Positions 1 to 7,891 of a stretch of DNA of 64,000 nucleotides are shown here, piece after piece (the first letter of the stretch is position 1; each line of letters opens with the position of its first letter). Made by a program: the position numbers and the translations under genes. Source of the DNA: Thermoanaerobacter sp. A7A (lineage in GTDB: Bacteria; Bacillota; Thermoanaerobacteria; Thermoanaerobacterales; Thermoanaerobacteraceae); the NCBI RefSeq assembly GCF_000445185.1, contig NZ_AVAF01000171.1, positions 1 to 64,000 of the forward strand, written 5' to 3'. The notes under the pieces are model-generated. The model did no database searches. It saw only the letters and a list, made by a program, of their open reading frames with translations, and was not told where the DNA came from.

Positions 1-1739
1 ATGTTTCATTACCATCCATTTCTTCAACTTCATATTGGTTTTTAGCCTACCTATAAGGAATTGAAACCATTGCTTTGAAAAGCAATTGTTTTACCTAAAA
101 TTCGTTTTTAGCCTACCTATAAGGAATTGAAACCGGACCCAGAAGACTGTTCCAGGGAGGACAGGCTCTTTGGTTTTTAGCCTACCTATAAGGAATTGAA
201 ACTTGAATGGGCCAGGAGCGGACCGAAGGACATCGGAGTTTTTAGCCTACCTATAAGGAATTGAAACGGTCCGCGTATGAACGCGGCGAAATTGACGAGG
301 AAAGGTTTTTAGCCTACCTATAAGGAATTGAAACCAAGCCGGTGTTCCAGGAAGGATTCGTCCACCCAGGGTTTTTAGCCTACCTATAAGGAATTGAAAC
401 ATTCACAGTAGAATTGTACTGCTGCATTTATTTTTCGTTTTTAGCCTACCTATAAGGAATTGAAACCGGACCCAGAAGACTGTTCCAGGGAGGACAGGCT
501 CTTTGGTTTTTAGCCTACCTGTAAGGAATTGAAACAGTGTTTTTTGACGAATTTTTTAATTTTTTTATAAAGTTTTTAGCCTACCTGTAAGGAATTGAAA
601 CAGGAGGTTGATGATATTTGATAGATTTTGATAGCTTACAGTTTTTAGCCTACCTGTAAGGAATTGAAACATTGTAAAATGTGAGTGAGGATTTTTTTCT
701 TTTAAGCGTTTTTAGCCTACCTGTAAGGAATTGAAACCTTCTTCTTCTAAAAAATCAATGTCTAAAACTTGACGTTTTTAGCCTACCTGTAAGGAATTGA
801 AACGAAAACAAAATTCTAATTAGACAAAATAAATATTTCGTTTTTAGCCTACCTGTAAGGAATTGAAACCCATTTACAGCTCCATAACCCACATTTTGAG
901 CTCCGGTTTTTAGCCTACCTGTAAGGAATTGAAACCCTTCTTTCTCTTTGTCTCCAAAACGTATTTCATGTTTGTTTTTAGCCTACCTGTAAGGAATTGA
1001 AACTATGTGTGGTGGCTATAATTCTGGTAGCGGTGCTGTGTTTTTAGCCTACCTGTAAGGAATTGAAACTATACTCAAGTTCAGAAACAATTCCACGACT
1101 TTATTTGTTTTTAGCCTACCTGTAAGGAATTGAAACTATATGATGAAGCAGGTCAAACAAAAACGATACAGTGGTTTTTAGCCTACCTGTAAGGAATTGA
1201 AACCGATTTGAATGATTTTGTGATATATGTGAATGGGACGGTTTTTAGCCTACCTGTAAGGAATTGAAACGCAGCACTGGCTATCTTGGGTAATGCAGGT
1301 ATTAAAGGTTTTTAGCCTACCTGTAAGGAATTGAAACTAATCGAGTTTACGCCGTTCGAAGCAAACAACAACGGTTTTTAGCCTACCTGTAAGGAATTGA
1401 AACTTTTTTATGCTCTTAGAAAGAAGAGGATACAACAGGGTTTTTAGCCTACCTGTAAGGAATTGAAACTTTTGCAGTTTGCAGCTGTCGCAGCAGCAAT
1501 AGGGCCTGTTTTTAGCCTACCTGTAAGGAATTGAAACCACTGCTTGGGGCCATAGTGGCGCTATTTGTGGGGCGGGTTTTTAGCCTACCTGTAAGGAATT
1601 GAAACATAAATGAAATCATTATAGCTCCAGATGGCTTAACTAAGTTTTTAGCCTACCTGTAAGGAATTGAAACTCATCGGTTTTTACATGCAGTATTAGA
1701 GACTGCGTAGTTTTTAGCCTACCTGTAAGGAATTGAAAC
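1..1739 (+). CRISPR. CRISPR array, 26 repeats, leader side outside the window
   Basis: A 30-nt repeat beginning GTTTTTAGCCTACC and ending GGAATTGAAAC occurs 26 times (first at 38-67, last at 1710-1739), with 35-39 nt spacers between; bases 1-37 are a further spacer. The ATTGAAAC end is the usual 5' handle of type I-B crRNAs, so transcription is inferred left to right with the leader left of the window. Repeats 1-7 read CCTATAAGG and repeats 8-26 read CCTGTAAGG. The spacer at 134-172 is repeated exactly at 467-505. The last repeat is followed by unrelated sequence and then a truncated pepE gene. The cas genes start about 350 bp beyond the trailer end. Confidence 0.98.
134..172 (+). repeat. Duplicated CRISPR spacer (copy 1 of 2; copy 2 at 467-505)
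   Basis: This 39-nt spacer starting CGGACCCAGAAG is identical in sequence, length and orientation to the one at 467-505. Four different spacers (203-237, 268-304, 335-370, 401-436) and one (68-103) on the other side separate or flank the copies. Copy 2 sits exactly at the junction between A-type and G-type repeats. Confidence 0.97.
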
Positions 1740-1786
1740 TATCCATAGGTCCTGTGATCTAATTCATTTATAAACGGGGTGAGGAT

Positions 1787-2014
1787 ATGAAAAAGGTAGT
1801 TGCCATAGGGGGAGGAGAGATTTCAAAATTTGAAACTTTTAAGATAGATGAAGAAATAGTCAAACTAACTGACAAGGCTAAGCCAAAAGCCCTTTTTGTA
1901 CCAACGGCAAGTGGCGAACCTGAAGCGTATTGTGATAATTTTGACTTTGTCTATGGTAAAATGCTTGGATGTGAGACAGATAAAGATAATGAAGTTAGAG
2001 TCATTAATAGCTGA
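1787..2014 (+). pseudogene. pepE: Peptidase E (S51 family) N-terminal remnant
   Basis: The 75-residue frame begins MKKVVAIGGGEISKFETFKI and continues through KALFVPTASGEPEAYCDNF, which resembles the N-terminus of dipeptidase E-like S51 serine peptidases (normally a little over 200 residues). The resemblance ends at about residue 63 and the frame stops soon after, so the catalytic nucleophile region is absent. A GGGGTGAG ribosome site precedes the ATG. After the break another frame (about 1968-2048) reads KIMKLESLIADKFMYSGFDED and then stops; it could be the tail of a different gene, perhaps one that once preceded cas4, but I cannot identify it. The gene is non-functional by truncation. Confidence 0.8.
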
Positions 2015-2093
2015 TAAGTTTATGTATTCCGGTTTTGATGAGGATTGAAAATAGTTTAATTAAAAAATATAAAAAACTTTTATAGGTGATACT

Positions 2094-2591
2094 ATGGAAT
2101 TTGAGGTTACAGGGGCATTGATGCAAAGCTATACCATTTGTAAAAGGCAAGTTTGGCTTATGGCACATCAGATAGTGCCTGACCAAGAACATCCTTATAT
2201 TGAAATAGGTAGGCTTATTGATGAAAATTCTTATCAAAGGGATAGAAAAAAGATTCATTTTGAAAATGTGGTATTAGACCTTGTGAGAATGGAAAAAGAT
2301 AATATTTTAATTGGCGAGGTAAAGAAAAGTTCAAAAGCGGAAGATAGTGCTAAAATGCAACTTTTATTTTATCTCTACAAGTTAAAGCAAAGCGGAATAA
2401 CTGCAAAAGGGCAACTTTTTTTTCCAGAAGAAAGGAAGCGGGAAGTAGTAGAACTTACACCAGAATTTGAAAGAGAAGTTATAAAGGCAATTGAAGAAAT
2501 TAAAGATATAGTATATAAAGAAAAGCCACCTGCTTTTATAAAAATTCCATATTGTAAAAATTGTGGGTATAAGGAGTTTTGTATGTCATGA
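2094..2591 (+). CDS. cas4: CRISPR-associated protein Cas4 (PD-(D/E)XK nuclease, Fe-S)
   Basis: Cas4 nucleases trim prespacers and help select PAM and orientation during spacer acquisition. The 165-residue product has an N-terminal Cys in SYTICKRQVWL, a RecB-like nuclease core around ILIGEVKKSS, and a C-terminal cluster YCKNCGYKEFC. Together the four cysteines match the 4Fe-4S ligand set of Cas4. Length is normal for the type I-B form. The start ATG has an AGGTGAT ribosome site. Its TGA overlaps the cas1 ATG as ATGA, so the two are translationally coupled. cas3 and the effector genes that normally precede cas4 are not in this window; the truncated pepE lies there instead. Confidence 0.93.
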   Translation: MEFEVTGALMQSYTICKRQVWLMAHQIVPDQEHPYIEIGRLIDENSYQRDRKKIHFENVVLDLVRMEKDNILIGEVKKSSKAEDSAKMQLLFYLYKLKQSGITAKGQLFFPEERKREVVELTPEFEREVIKAIEEIKDIVYKEKPPAFIKIPYCKNCGYKEFCMS

Positions 2592-3580
2592 AAAAAACGA
2601 TTTATATTTTTTCAGATGGAGAATTAAAAAGAAAAGATAATACTCTATTTTTTGAAGGAGAAAATGGAAGAAAATTTATACCAGTAGAAAATACTTCTGA
2701 AATAATGGTTTTTGGAGAAGTAAGCCTTAACAAAAGACTTCTTGAGTTTTTAACACAATCAGAGATTATACTCCATTTTTTCAATCATTATGGATATTAT
2801 GTAGGGTCTTATTATCCAAGAGAACATTTAAACTCAGGCTATATGATATTAAGACAAGCTGAGCACTATAATGATGGAAGCAAAAGGCTTTATCTTGCTC
2901 AAAAATTTGTCGAAGGAGCTTATAAAAATATAAGGCAAGTTTTGAAATATTATTCAAATAGAGGTAAAGATTTGGAAAATGTCATTTATTCCATAGAAAA
3001 ATTAGGGGAGAGCGTTGATTCAACTTCTACAATAAATGAATTAATGGCAATAGAAGGTAATATTAGGGAATATTATTATAAGGCTTTTGATGAGATAATT
3101 CAAAACCCAGATTTTAAGTTTGACTTTAGAAGCAAAAGACCACCTCAAAATTTTTTGAATACATTGATAAGCTTTGGAAATTCTTTGATGTATACGACAA
3201 CTTTAAGTGAAATATACAAAACCCACTTAGACCCGAGAATAGGTTTTTTGCATGCGACCAATTTTAGACGTTTTTCTTTAAATCTTGATGTTTCAGAGAT
3301 TTTTAAGCCTATCATTGTAGATAGGACTATATTTACCTTGCTTAGCAAAAAAATGGTTACTAAAGAAGACTTTGAAGAAGATGCAGAAGGATTATTACTT
3401 AAAGAAAAAGGGAAAAAAGTATTTGTGCAGGAATTTGAAGATAAGCTTGCTACAACTATTAAACACAGGAATCTTTCTAACAATGTTTCTTATAGAAGAC
3501 TTATAAGGTTAGAGCTGTATAAATTGGAAAAACACTTGATTGAAGAAGAACAGTACAAGCCTTTTATTGCACAATGGTGA
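2588..3580 (+). CDS. cas1: CRISPR-associated endonuclease/integrase Cas1 (type I-B)
   Basis: Cas1 is the metal-dependent integrase that, with Cas2, inserts new spacers at the leader-proximal repeat. The product (about 330 residues) carries the expected acidic and histidine sites: Glu in ELMAIEGNIREYYY, His in GFLHATNFRR and the acidic residue in LNLDVSEIFKP. The track starts at a TTG (2579), but the ATG at 2588 overlaps the cas4 stop (ATGA), gives the usual MKKTIYIFSDG start, and has AAGGAG upstream, so I chose it. Length is typical for type I-B Cas1. The usual next gene, cas2, is not adjacent but starts 3.9 kb downstream. Confidence 0.95.
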   Translation: MKKTIYIFSDGELKRKDNTLFFEGENGRKFIPVENTSEIMVFGEVSLNKRLLEFLTQSEIILHFFNHYGYYVGSYYPREHLNSGYMILRQAEHYNDGSKRLYLAQKFVEGAYKNIRQVLKYYSNRGKDLENVIYSIEKLGESVDSTSTINELMAIEGNIREYYYKAFDEIIQNPDFKFDFRSKRPPQNFLNTLISFGNSLMYTTTLSEIYKTHLDPRIGFLHATNFRRFSLNLDVSEIFKPIIVDRTIFTLLSKKMVTKEDFEEDAEGLLLKEKGKKVFVQEFEDKLATTIKHRNLSNNVSYRRLIRLELYKLEKHLIEEEQYKPFIAQW

Positions 3581-3709
3581 TGTCATTTTAACGTGGATTC
3601 GGTAAATGAATTATCAAAATGCCTAAATAGTGCTAATTGACAGCCAATTAAGTGAAAAAATTTTTTACAAAAATGTATATAGAGATTCCACTTTTTTTGA
3701 TAAAATTTA

Positions 3710-3825
3710 AGTGTCAATGAAATATATCCAAAGATTATCAAATGGGATAGAGCCCGCAAGATTATAATTGTACTTAAAGAACTATCACAGCTTAAAACAG
3801 GATAGATTGCATGGACATAGACGAA
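3710..3825 (+). repeat. Direct repeat A flanking the cas1-cas2 insertion
   Basis: About 116 bp starting AGTGTCAATGAAATATATCC is roughly 80% identical by eye to 7365-7481, in the same orientation. In one frame it reads VNEIYPKI...RARKIIIVLKELSQLKTG before a TAG, and the second copy reads a similar string, so both look like decayed copies of one coding segment, possibly a transposase or other mobile-element remnant. I could not identify the parent gene. The rest of 3581-3865 holds no ORF. Confidence 0.75.
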
Positions 3826-3865
3826 GCGATAGCACGGGTCTTTGCATTTTTGGGAAGCCTTCCGC

Positions 3866-4561
3866 CTATATGAGCATATCTCTGGCTCTGGTGAGTTGGT
3901 AGGCCATATAACCTGTCGAAAAGAGAAGCAGGAGAGAGAGTAACGGTGGAACCGTTATAAAAAGGTGCGCGACCTCAGGAGATTTTCCTGTAGCCTTTAT
4001 TGTTTCCAACAGCACCGTCTGGTAATCGACCAGGACCCTGTATCCAAAGCGAAGCCACATGGTCGACACTGCAAAAGACACAGGCACTATTAGCATCGCC
4101 AGGCTGTAGCCTACAGCTCGCCTTTTTTTGAGGGCATTGAGGCCAAGGAGTATGGGCGCCACAAAGACTAGCGAAAAAGCTGCCCCAAGAAATTGAGGGG
4201 AAAGGGCTATGAACAAAGCTGATGTGAAGGTGAAAAACCGAATCCCGATATTCAAAGGAGTCAGGGCGTTCATGAAATCGAAGTAGGCGGCGTTGGCGTA
4301 TCGCAGGTAGGAATAGACATGATCCTTTATTTCGCTTTTTTTGAAGTTCAGCTTTTTTTTCAGTTCTCCGCCCTTTTTTACAAGAGCCTCGTAGACTCTT
4401 TTCTGTTCGTCGCTTTTTATCTCGCTCGGATCGAAATTCCGGTAGCGTTCTTTGGCCTTTTCAACTTCCTTTTTTATTTTAGCAAGGTGGTATGCAGGGA
4501 TGTCGGCGAAATTTGTCCACTTTTCGATAGAAATGAGCGTTTCAAATACTTCGTTTGCCAA
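3866..4561 (-). CDS. Unrecognised membrane protein, 231 residues
   Basis: I do not recognise this family. The N-terminal ~100 residues are charged and helical (KIKKEVEKAKERYRNF, KKGGELKKKLNFKKSEIKDH), followed by about four hydrophobic segments (near residues 105-143, 150-172 and 198-222) and a short charged tail. It starts with TTG, with GGAGGT six bases upstream on the minus strand, and has TATAAT upstream. It is divergent from the metP/metS cassette and lies within the same insertion between cas1 and cas2. Its codons are richer in G and C than the surrounding cas genes, like metP, so the two probably arrived together. A role with the transporter is only a guess from position. Confidence 0.7.
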   Translation of the reverse strand: MANEVFETLISIEKWTNFADIPAYHLAKIKKEVEKAKERYRNFDPSEIKSDEQKRVYEALVKKGGELKKKLNFKKSEIKDHVYSYLRYANAAYFDFMNALTPLNIGIRFFTFTSALFIALSPQFLGAAFSLVFVAPILLGLNALKKRRAVGYSLAMLIVPVSFAVSTMWLRFGYRVLVDYQTVLLETIKATGKSPEVAHLFITVPPLLSLLLLFSTGYMAYQLTRARDMLI

Positions 4562-5297
4562 AGTATTACCTCCAAATCTTCCAAATTTTTTTACTGCAAT
4601 TTATTATATCATATAAAGATTTTGTTGGAAAGTATTTTGATGATTTCCTTTCTAAATGGTGAAGCAGAATGCATGATAAATTTTATGAAAACATCATTGG
4701 AAGACTTAAATTCCAAATAAAAAACCATAGCGAGAGATATAAATTTTTATAACCAAGATTTCAGAAAATTTGCAAATAGATATATTAACAAATATTTAAC
4801 AATTATTGAAAAAGGTAAAATTATATTATATAATATTACCATAATTTTTACACAACTTTAATATAAAAAATAAATTTACCTAATTACAAAATGGACGTGC
4901 AATTGAATAGTGGGGATAGAAATGATTTTTTTGAATGATAATTGGAGAAAGCATAAATTCAAGACTAAATTTCCTATGGTGACCAAAATGAGAGTAAGGA
5001 ATGCTCATAGAAAGAAAGTAAAATAATTTTAGACAAATTGACTAATGATTCAAAGAGAGATTAATAAACTTAGGTTTATCTTTTTAAAAAGGATTGAAGA
5101 TGATCATAAATGTCGGAAAGAGATAATTGTTTAACTTTGTTTTCAGAGGATTTCCTCCGTTTTTTGTATTTATTGTATTTATGAATTTAATAAAAGAGGG
5201 GGAATTCCTTTGAAAATATATAGCAGAATCCCTTAATCTGTGAGGGTTTTGGGGTTCTGCAAAAACCTAAAAAAATAAATTATAAAGGAGGGCATTT
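4562..5297. other. 735-bp intergenic region without an intact gene
   Basis: The divergent spacer between the 231-residue membrane gene and metP. It is very AT-rich, with many stops in all frames. Short open stretches (for example near 4670-4730 and 4920-5020) lack ribosome sites and look decayed. A small GAGGA/TCCTC hairpin followed by GTTTTTTG lies near 5146-5167, and a larger hairpin sits just before metP (listed separately). I see no RNA gene here. Confidence 0.5.
5223..5260 (+). promoter_or_regulatory. Hairpin in the metP leader
   Basis: GCAGAATCCC (5223-5232) pairs with GGGGTTCTGC (5251-5260) over 10 bp with one wobble, 37 bp before the metP ATG. It is followed by A-rich rather than T-rich sequence, so it is not a simple terminator for the + strand. 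It could be an operator or an RNA leader structure. Confidence 0.4.
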
Positions 5298-6875
5298 ATG
5301 ACGGAAAATAGGGAAAACTGGGGGACTAAGGTGGGACTTATTCTTGCTATGGCTGGTAACGCTATAGGTCTCGGCAACTTCTGGAGATTCCCTTACCAGG
5401 TTGCCAAAAACGGTGGCGGCGCATTTATGTTACCCTATTTTGCTGCACTGCTGATTATTGGCATACCACTCATGTATGTCGAGTGGATGCAGGGCCGCTA
5501 TGGTGGTAAATACGGGCATGGAACTACTGGCGCTATGATATACCTGGAGTCCAGAGGAAAGCTAGGACATTCCTCTGCAGCAATAATAGGTGCTATAGCT
5601 GGTATGCTGACGTTTTCGGTGACGGTCCTTGTAAACGCGTACTATACCCAGATCATCGGTTGGACCCTTGGTTACAGCTACATGTCCCTAACCGGTGGCT
5701 ACATGAATGCAGCCAAGTCGACTGGCGAGATTTTCGTAAGTTATATCCAGAATCCCGCCATGTCCATAACTTTCTGGGTCATATCGCTGGGTTTACTAGC
5801 GTTCGCCCTCAGCCGTGGGATACAGAAAGGTATTGAGGCGTGGGCTAAAGTTATGATGCCGGTGCTCTATGTGTTCGGCTTCATCCTGATTATAAGGGCG
5901 CTGACCCTCGGTTCGCCTGTAAACCCCGACTGGTCACCGATTAAAGGCCTTGACTACCTCTGGAGTCCGAAATGGAGCGAACTTAAGTGGGAATCAGCAC
6001 TGGCTGCTGCGGGGCAGATATTTTTCACGCTGTCTGTCGGAATGGGCATTGTCTCTAATTACGCCTCTTATCTCAAGCCTGATGACGACATTGTTCTTTC
6101 TGCTACCAGCATGATCTTTCTAAACGAATTTGCCGAAGTCATTTTGGGCGGTACCATCGCTATCCCAATAGCCTTTACATTCCTCGGCCCTGAAGGCATA
6201 AATAGTGGTGTCGGGCTTTCGTTCATAGCCCTTCCCAACGTGTTCCGTATGATGCCAGCAGGTCAGATTTTTGGTGGGTTGTGGTTCCTGGTGCTTTTCT
6301 TCGCGGGCTTCACCTCGGCTATAGCGATGTACAATTATCTGATAGCCATACTTGAAGAGGACCTCAATGTGCCGAGAAAAGTCGGGGCTCTGGTGATATT
6401 CGGACTATATATACTGGTGGGGCTACCGTCGGCCTTAGAGCCTATCGTAACCAAAACTGCTGAACTGGCCTTCCTCACTGAGCTCGACAACTGGGTAGGC
6501 AGCTACTTCCTGGTAGTCGTGGGCTTAATCGAAGCTCTGGTGGCAGGCTGGTTGTTCGGTGAAAAAAACGCTCTTGAAGAAATAAACAGAGGTAGCTACT
6601 GGAAGGTGTCTTCTGGTTTATTTAACCTGATGATCAAGTTTCTCACGCCGCTTTCGATCGCGATACTGCTTATCTTCTCTACAAAGAGCTATATACAAAA
6701 CGGTTACTTGAAGTGGGTGCCAAGCTTTGTAGAAGGAATGCCGGAGCTCCTTCCTTGGGTGCAGGGTGCGCGCATGCTGATGTTAGTAATACTTGTCATG
6801 GGTTTCGCTGAAGCCTACTATGCTATTCAGAAGAAATACGGCAGCGCTCAGACACAAAAAGGCGCGAAAATTTAA
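5298..6875 (+). CDS. metP: Sodium-dependent amino acid symporter, NSS/SNF family (MetP-like)
   Basis: Neurotransmitter:sodium symporters import amino acids using the Na+ gradient. The 525-residue product opens with the family signature GLILAMAGNAIGLGNFWRFPYQ in TM1, where the unwound GNAIGLGN segment binds substrate and Na+, and has about 12 predicted membrane segments, as in the prokaryotic family. The start has an AAAGGAGGGC ribosome site. The next gene encodes a MetS-type small subunit, which marks this as the two-component MetPS kind (methionine/alanine uptake in Corynebacterium); the actual substrate here is not shown. GC-richer codons (CTG, GGC, TAC, GTC) set it apart from its neighbours, suggesting transfer. 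It lies inside the insertion that splits cas1 from cas2. Confidence 0.92.
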   Translation: MTENRENWGTKVGLILAMAGNAIGLGNFWRFPYQVAKNGGGAFMLPYFAALLIIGIPLMYVEWMQGRYGGKYGHGTTGAMIYLESRGKLGHSSAAIIGAIAGMLTFSVTVLVNAYYTQIIGWTLGYSYMSLTGGYMNAAKSTGEIFVSYIQNPAMSITFWVISLGLLAFALSRGIQKGIEAWAKVMMPVLYVFGFILIIRALTLGSPVNPDWSPIKGLDYLWSPKWSELKWESALAAAGQIFFTLSVGMGIVSNYASYLKPDDDIVLSATSMIFLNEFAEVILGGTIAIPIAFTFLGPEGINSGVGLSFIALPNVFRMMPAGQIFGGLWFLVLFFAGFTSAIAMYNYLIAILEEDLNVPRKVGALVIFGLYILVGLPSALEPIVTKTAELAFLTELDNWVGSYFLVVVGLIEALVAGWLFGEKNALEEINRGSYWKVSSGLFNLMIKFLTPLSIAILLIFSTKSYIQNGYLKWVPSFVEGMPELLPWVQGARMLMLVILVMGFAEAYYAIQKKYGSAQTQKGAKI

Positions 6876-6889
6876 AAGGAGGCGTAAGC

Positions 6890-6991
6890 ATGTCTGGAAT
6901 TGCGCTATTTTTCATGATTATGAGCTGGGCTATAATACTGGGAGGAGTTTACATTACCCTGAGCAACCTTCTAAAACACCAGGCAAAATAA
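6890..6991 (+). CDS. metS: MetS-family NSS transporter small subunit, 33 residues
   Basis: This gene is too short for the ORF track. It reads MSGIALFFMIMSWAIILGGV..., a single hydrophobic helix of about 22 residues followed by a short basic tail (LLKHQAK). This is the size and layout of MetS, the small membrane subunit needed by MetP-type symporters. It starts 14 bases after the metP stop with AAAAGGAGGCG as the ribosome site. A GC-rich hairpin (GCTGCGG/CCGCAGC) follows six bases after the stop. The 81-residue track ORF at 6793-7038 is a shadow of this gene and metP. Confidence 0.85.
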   Translation: MSGIALFFMIMSWAIILGGVYITLSNLLKHQAK

Positions 6992-6996
6992 GAAAA

Positions 6997-7075
6997 GCTG
7001 CGGGTTTACCGCAGCCTCAGATTGTGGGTAAAGTCTAAGGGACCATTTATAATAAGGGGGTCCCTCAATTTTTAT
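6997..7075 (+). terminator. Hairpin plus Rho-independent terminator of metPS
   Basis: A first stem GCTGCGG/CCGCAGC (6997-7003/7009-7015) is followed by AGGGACC/GGTCCCT (7038-7044/7059-7065) and a CAATTTTTAT tail. This ends the metP-metS transcript. Confidence 0.8.
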
Positions 7076-7507
7076 AGCATAGCAAATTAAACAAAAGAAA
7101 AGGTTGCAAAAATGTTAACTAAAAAAAGACAATAGCAGAACACAAGTTGATATAATATAGGTAGTAGTCTGCTTGGGAACAGCACGTACAAATTAACATA
7201 AAAGCCATAAAAACTATAGAGTCGTGATAAAAAATGTCAATTTAGGTTAATATACTGTACTTTGAATCTAAATGTTATGAATATGTAATAAAAACTAAAA
7301 ACAAAGCAGGGATAAGGCGTTTTATAGATTACTTTATGTCTGGACGCGAACAGATGAAACCTTTAGTGTCAATGAAATATATCCAAAGATTCCTAAATTG
7401 GAGAGAACCTGCAGGATTATAATTGTAGTCAAAAACCTCTCACAGTCTAAAACAAGACAGATTTGCATGGACATATACGAATTCAAGTTAAATTTAAGGT
7501 GATTGAA
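7076..7507. other. 430-bp region between metS and cas2, holding direct repeat B
   Basis: No intact gene is present. A TATAAT lies in GTTGATATAATATAGG near 7148-7162. From about 7318 one frame stays open to a TGA at 7500-7502 and reads FYRLLYVWTRTDETFSVNEI..., then the repeat-B sequence, ending just before cas2. It appears to be the tail of a broken gene, homologous in its last part to repeat A at 3710-3825. Confidence 0.5.
7365..7481 (+). repeat. Direct repeat B flanking the cas1-cas2 insertion
   Basis: This copy matches 3710-3825 (shared start AGTGTCAATGAAATATATCC and shared end GCATGGACATA.ACGAA) at roughly 80% identity by eye, with a one-base length difference. The copies enclose the membrane gene and metPS. 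The divergence rules out a fresh target-site duplication. Confidence 0.75.
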
Positions 7508-7771
7508 ATGTTTTTAATCCTTGTCTACGATGTGAATGAAAAAAGGGTCAATAAAGTTTTAAAGACTTGCAGAAAATACCTTCATTGGGTCCAAAATTCT
7601 GTTTTAGAAGGCGAAATATCAGAAGCCAATCTTAAAAAACTAAAAATAGAGCTTTCAAGAATAATAGACAAAGATGAGGATTCAGTTATTTTTTATATTT
7701 TACGGACTACCAAATATTCTGAAAGAGAAATCCTTGGGCTTAGAAAAGGTGGAGAAGACATAATTATATAA
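7508..7771 (+). CDS. cas2: CRISPR-associated endoribonuclease-fold protein Cas2
   Basis: Cas2 dimerises as the scaffold of the Cas1-Cas2 integrase. The track ORF begins upstream at 7463, but the real start is the ATG at 7508: it has AAGGTGA five bases upstream and gives the classic MFLILVYDVNEKRVNKV, with the conserved Asp in the first strand (VYDV). The 87-residue length is normal. The ferredoxin-fold ending DSVIFYILRT is visible. The gene is separated from cas1 by 3.9 kb of foreign-looking DNA, so it needs its own transcription or a read-through. No CRISPR repeats follow it. Confidence 0.93.
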   Translation: MFLILVYDVNEKRVNKVLKTCRKYLHWVQNSVLEGEISEANLKKLKIELSRIIDKDEDSVIFYILRTTKYSEREILGLRKGGEDIII

Positions 7772-7891
7772 AATTTACATTTCAGAGCAAACAAAGACAA
7801 AAATTTAACAAAGCAGGAATTGACTATTTTATGTCGAATTTAATAATTATGAACATTATTTTAAAATACACTGCACTAAAGGAGTGATATA

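Noticed and set aside
68-103. Self-complementary spacer (ATTGCTTTGAAAAGCAAT) as a regulatory hairpin
   Set aside because: It has normal spacer length and edges between intact repeats; the palindrome probably comes from the source DNA.
3940-3970. T-box-like string GGTGGAACCG
   Set aside because: It lies inside the 231-residue coding gene on the other strand, with no upstream stem I region or following amino acid gene in the right place.
6793-7038. 81-codon ORF overlapping the metP end
   Set aside because: Wrong frame; metP and the 33-residue metS explain the region with proper ribosome sites.
7318-7360. FYRLLYVWTRTDE as a UvrD-type helicase motif VI
   Set aside because: The likeness to RLLYVALTRAKE is limited to a few residues; no other helicase motif is nearby.
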